47,008 bases of DNA, taken from assembly GCF_000307855.1 (NCBI RefSeq), contig NZ_AJLR01000151.1:1-47008 (forward strand), written 5' to 3'. Positions 44,165 to 47,008 of the stretch are shown in pieces. A program made the translations under genes and the position numbers. Origin of the DNA: Schinkia azotoformans LMG 9581 (lineage in GTDB: Bacteria > Bacillota > Bacilli > Bacillales > Bacillaceae_J). How positions within the stretch are numbered: position 1 is the first letter of the stretch; every line of letters begins with the position of its first letter. Under the pieces are notes generated by a model that was given only the letters and a program-made list of their open reading frames with translations, ran no database searches and had not been told where the DNA came from.

Positions 44165-47008
44165 TGGCAACTATTCAGGAAGTAATTGATTATGTAAACT
44201 CATGGCGTGCGCAAAATGGTATAGCAGATAATATAGAGTTAACACCACAACAAGAGTTACAATTTGCCAAAGATCTTCAAACGAAAATTGGTGACCTTTC
44301 TTTTAAAGCACCGACTGATGGTGCTACGATTACACCATATAATGGGAGTATTGGGAATGAACCTGCATGGAGGATTGCCCAAGCAACATCTCAGAGCAGT
44401 GGCGGAAAACTGATTTATATCAGTGATATTGAGGCAGGTAAACTGCTTAATGATTTAGATTTTAAAGAAGCTGTAGTTAGGGCTGTTGGTGAGAATGGGG
44501 CACTCGCTAATAACATAATAAATGGTACAAAAGAAAACGGCATCCGCACCCCTTATGGTGTCGGCGATGTCTTGTCTGTAAACGACTTTGTGTCTCAGCA
44601 GGCAATGAAGTTTAATGCGAAAGGCAATGTACTAACCTTTACCGCTGGGTCAACAGTTGACAGTGTCTGGACGCTGACAGAGTTGCCTACTCTTTTGGAA
44701 ATGTCGGAAGTAACCAGTATAGATGGAATTCCAAAAGAGGAGCTTTTACATACAAAAAACGCTTTAATAAAATCTGGCTTATCTGAACAAAAGGCCTTAA
44801 ATGTTATGCGTGAAATAATCGCATACAAATCCAATCTGAATATGTCATCGATAGATATTTATATGGGCGAAAACAACAAAATTTTAGGTGTTGATACCTC
44901 CAAGTTGACCGGCAGGGATGCTATCATGATACCAGAAGGTATACAAACCCGAATGACTGCTGGCGAAATGATGGGGCAACTGTCTGAGGCTGAATTTAGA
45001 ACTAAATATTCTTCAGTAGTTGAAATAGCTCCAAAAAATCCAGAAGTCCATAATTTTATAAAAATGCTCGACCAGGCAGGACGGATGCCGGAAACGGATT
45101 TCAATTCCGCCTATCCGACTTTGACGGAAATAATCCAGAATACAAAAATAAAAGAATACCAAAATTATCGCGGCAAAATCCTCAAAGGTGCTGGAGTTGT
45201 TGGAGGCATTATGCTTACAATTGATGCGATAAATATGGTATCCGAAGCTACCAAAGCTTATAAGGCAGGGGATACGGATAGAGGTAATAAAATTGTCCGT
45301 GACTGGACAATTGAAACGATGGGCGGATTTGCAAGCGCAGCTGTTGCCATGGAGGCGGTAGCACCTTATGCTTTGGCGCTTGGTACAGCCGGAGGACCTT
45401 TGGGAATTGCCGCGGGAATTACTGTTGAACTAGTGGCGGGCGTTGCAGGTTGGATGGCAGGAAGCCAAATAGGGCATATCTTTAGTGAACTATTGGACAG
45501 ACTCTTTGGTCAAGCTTCTGGAGCCACAAGAAGGATTGATCCTATTGTCTTAGATTTAGATGGGGATGGTATCGAGACTGTTAGTTTGCAAAATGGAATC
45601 TATTTTGATTTAGACAATAATGGGTTTGCAGAAAAAAGTGGCTGGATTAAAAGCGATGATGGGTTTCTTGTCTTGGACAGGGATGGTAATGGCGAAATAA
45701 ATGGAGGACGAGAGCTATTTGGAGACCAGACCATTCTTAAAAATGGAACTGTAGCTTCTAGTGGGTATGAGGCCTTAGCAGAATTGGATGACAATAAAGA
45801 CGGTAAAATCGACAATCAGGATGGTAAGTTTGCTGATTTGCGGATATGGAGGGACTTGAATCAGGATGGACTATCCTCTGAAAGAGAATTGTTTGGATTG
45901 GAGCAATTAGGTATTAAATCACTTAATCTCGCATATAGCAATGTCAATATACAGGATTCTAGTGGTAATATAGTTTCGCGTAAAGGTAGCTTTGAGAAAA
46001 CAGATGGAACTTTAGCAAGTTTGGGTGAGTATTTGTTTTCAAGAAACACATTAGATACGATTGCGAGAGAATGGGTTGAAACTCCTAAAAATATGGAATC
46101 ATTACCTGATATTAACGGATTGGGTAGTGTATATTCATTAAAACAAGCGATGGTAAGAGATTCGAGTGGAGAACTCCGATTAATTGTAGAAGCTTTTTCA
46201 AGTGAGACGAATGTTTCGAAAAGAAATGCAATGATGGATAATATTCTATTTAAATGGACTAATTCTAGCAACATTGACCCCAAAAGTAGAGGGGGAAATT
46301 TCGATGCCAGAAAGCTTGCTGTTCTTGAAAAATTTAATGGAAGAAGTTTTACTGGGACAAATGGAAGTAATCCAATTTCAGAAGCTGTACCAATTTTAAC
46401 ACAAGCATATAATGAACTGGTTGAAAAAGTATATTGCAAGCTACTGTATCAGACACATTTAAGTGAAGTTTTTGACCGCGTAAATTTTAATTGGAATTAT
46501 GAAACAAATGAAATCAATGTTAATTCAATAGAGGTAAGAGAAATTATTGAAAAGAAGATTAATAGCAACCTAGTAGAAGGACTAGTGATTTTGGGAGAAC
46601 TTTCAAGGGTACTTAAAGGCTGTGATTTAGTAGATAACACTGAATTTAGCAACTTTAGACACTACTTTGAGATAAAAGGAAAGTTATTCTCAGATGTTAT
46701 TGATACTAGAGGTGAAAATCTGATATTTGGTACGGATAAAAATGATAACTTATTGGGTTTTAATACCAATGATTTATTAGCTGGAGGAGCAGGGAATGAC
46801 CGCTTAGAAGGTGGATATGGAAATGACGTATATCTATTCGGTCGAGGATCAGACCAAGACACAATCTATGACTATGATTCAACCGCAGGTAATATAGATA
46901 TTATCCGTATGACTGAAGATGTGGCACCGTCAGATGTCATAGTGAAACGAAACGGTGATCATTTAGAATTAAGGATAGCAGGCACACTAGATAAGCTAAC
47001 CGTCCAGA
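44164..47008 (+). CDS. FrpC/ApxIVA-type RTX protein with self-processing module (3' end beyond window)
   Basis: The frame is open for 948 codons to the window edge. Residues 1-40 are helical (MATIQEVIDYVNSWRAQNGI) with no signal peptide. Residues about 340-445 are a Gly/Ala-rich hydrophobic module (GVVGGIMLTIDAINMV; LGTAGGPLGIAAGITVELVA) able to cross membranes. RRID459-P460 opens an FrpC-type self-processing module: IVLDLDGDGIETV, then SDDGFLVLDRDGNGEINGG, LDDNKDGKIDNQDG and WRDLNQDGLSSERELFG, all acidic calcium-binding-type loops. In FrpC such a module cuts the Asp-Pro bond when calcium binds. Residues about 860-885 are RTX repeats (GGAGNDRLEGGYGNDVYLFG), followed by an RTX-associated domain. 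ATG 44164 has GGAAGG 7 nt upstream; ATG 44161 gives one more Met and overlaps the partner stop. No secretion genes are visible. Confidence 0.9.
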   Translation, partial: MATIQEVIDYVNSWRAQNGIADNIELTPQQELQFAKDLQTKIGDLSFKAPTDGATITPYNGSIGNEPAWRIAQATSQSSGGKLIYISDIEAGKLLNDLDFKEAVVRAVGENGALANNIINGTKENGIRTPYGVGDVLSVNDFVSQQAMKFNAKGNVLTFTAGSTVDSVWTLTELPTLLEMSEVTSIDGIPKEELLHTKNALIKSGLSEQKALNVMREIIAYKSNLNMSSIDIYMGENNKILGVDTSKLTGRDAIMIPEGIQTRMTAGEMMGQLSEAEFRTKYSSVVEIAPKNPEVHNFIKMLDQAGRMPETDFNSAYPTLTEIIQNTKIKEYQNYRGKILKGAGVVGGIMLTIDAINMVSEATKAYKAGDTDRGNKIVRDWTIETMGGFASAAVAMEAVAPYALALGTAGGPLGIAAGITVELVAGVAGWMAGSQIGHIFSELLDRLFGQASGATRRIDPIVLDLDGDGIETVSLQNGIYFDLDNNGFAEKSGWIKSDDGFLVLDRDGNGEINGGRELFGDQTILKNGTVASSGYEALAELDDNKDGKIDNQDGKFADLRIWRDLNQDGLSSERELFGLEQLGIKSLNLAYSNVNIQDSSGNIVSRKGSFEKTDGTLASLGEYLFSRNTLDTIAREWVETPKNMESLPDINGLGSVYSLKQAMVRDSSGELRLIVEAFSSETNVSKRNAMMDNILFKWTNSSNIDPKSRGGNFDARKLAVLEKFNGRSFTGTNGSNPISEAVPILTQAYNELVEKVYCKLLYQTHLSEVFDRVNFNWNYETNEINVNSIEVREIIEKKINSNLVEGLVILGELSRVLKGCDLVDNTEFSNFRHYFEIKGKLFSDVIDTRGENLIFGTDKNDNLLGFNTNDLLAGGAGNDRLEGGYGNDVYLFGRGSDQDTIYDYDSTAGNIDIIRMTEDVAPSDVIVKRNGDHLELRIAGTLDKLTVQ

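Noticed and set aside
45861-46439. 192-codon minus-strand ORF inside the RTX gene
   Set aside because: It is the antisense of a frame with clear protein homology features (self-processing module) and has no ribosome site; it is a shadow.

Overview
The window reads as a chromosome segment from a low-GC Gram-positive spore-former of the Bacillaceae (Bacillus / Neobacillus type). The evidence is strong Shine-Dalgarno sites, an S-box (SAM) riboswitch before metK, a T-box before leuS, and a long run of genes in the order of the Bacillus subtilis ytl-ytm-ytp-ytz region. The species is an inference; no rRNA or other marker is present.

Layout. 1-3460: a complete agr-type quorum-sensing locus in the order agrD-agrB-agrC-agrA. 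The 51-codon pheromone gene agrD (511-666) lies in front of agrB and is separated from it by a terminator-like hairpin. 3510-7074: a NitT/TauT-type ABC importer (ytlD, ytlC, ytlA) and a divergent alpha/beta hydrolase (ytmA). 7235-10559: pckA, with a candidate CcpN site in its promoter, and metK under a SAM riboswitch; the two are divergent. 10643-11488: two small cold-shock genes, each preceded by a strong stem-loop that could be an attenuator or a small RNA. 11763-16773: ytoA, ytpA-ytpB, ytqA-ytqB (tRNA wobble-uridine modification) and ytzC. 16793-24293: T-box-leuS, ytfP, ytgP (MurJ-type flippase), a coiled-coil small protein, a pseudouridine synthase and ytzE. 24649-31777: pepV, an LrgA/LrgB pair, an unknown protein, a type I pullulanase, ytmP and ytzH. 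31939-40012: trmB, ytzB, ytoP, a DUF84 protein, a lipoprotein, ytpQ, sftA (DNA translocase) and murC.

Downstream of murC the conserved order stops. First comes a decayed IS110-family element (one frameshift, one nonsense codon) with a hairpin-rich non-coding end that is a candidate bridge-RNA region. Then comes an accessory island (about 42.06 kb to the right edge). It holds a long ORF that runs off the window (948 codons visible) and encodes an RTX protein of the FrpC/ApxIVA type: a glycine-rich membrane-like module, an Asp-Pro self-processing module with calcium-binding loops, and RTX repeats. It is translationally coupled (ATGA) to a small upstream gene. The same small gene occurs in three more states upstream (an intact divergent copy, a copy with one nonsense codon, a 3' scrap), interleaved with two eroded copies of the RTX gene's 5' end and one frameshifted unknown gene. 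I read this as a tandem array of [small partner gene + RTX 5' end] units that expanded and decayed next to one intact toxin-like gene. This is the most unusual system in the window. FrpC-type proteins are known mainly from Gram-negative bacteria with type I secretion, and no secretion genes are visible here.

Two families of dispersed palindromic repeats are scattered between genes: one bounded by TTGTCTAGCT...CGCTTTTCTA (two copies) and one GC-rich REP-like family (four sites).
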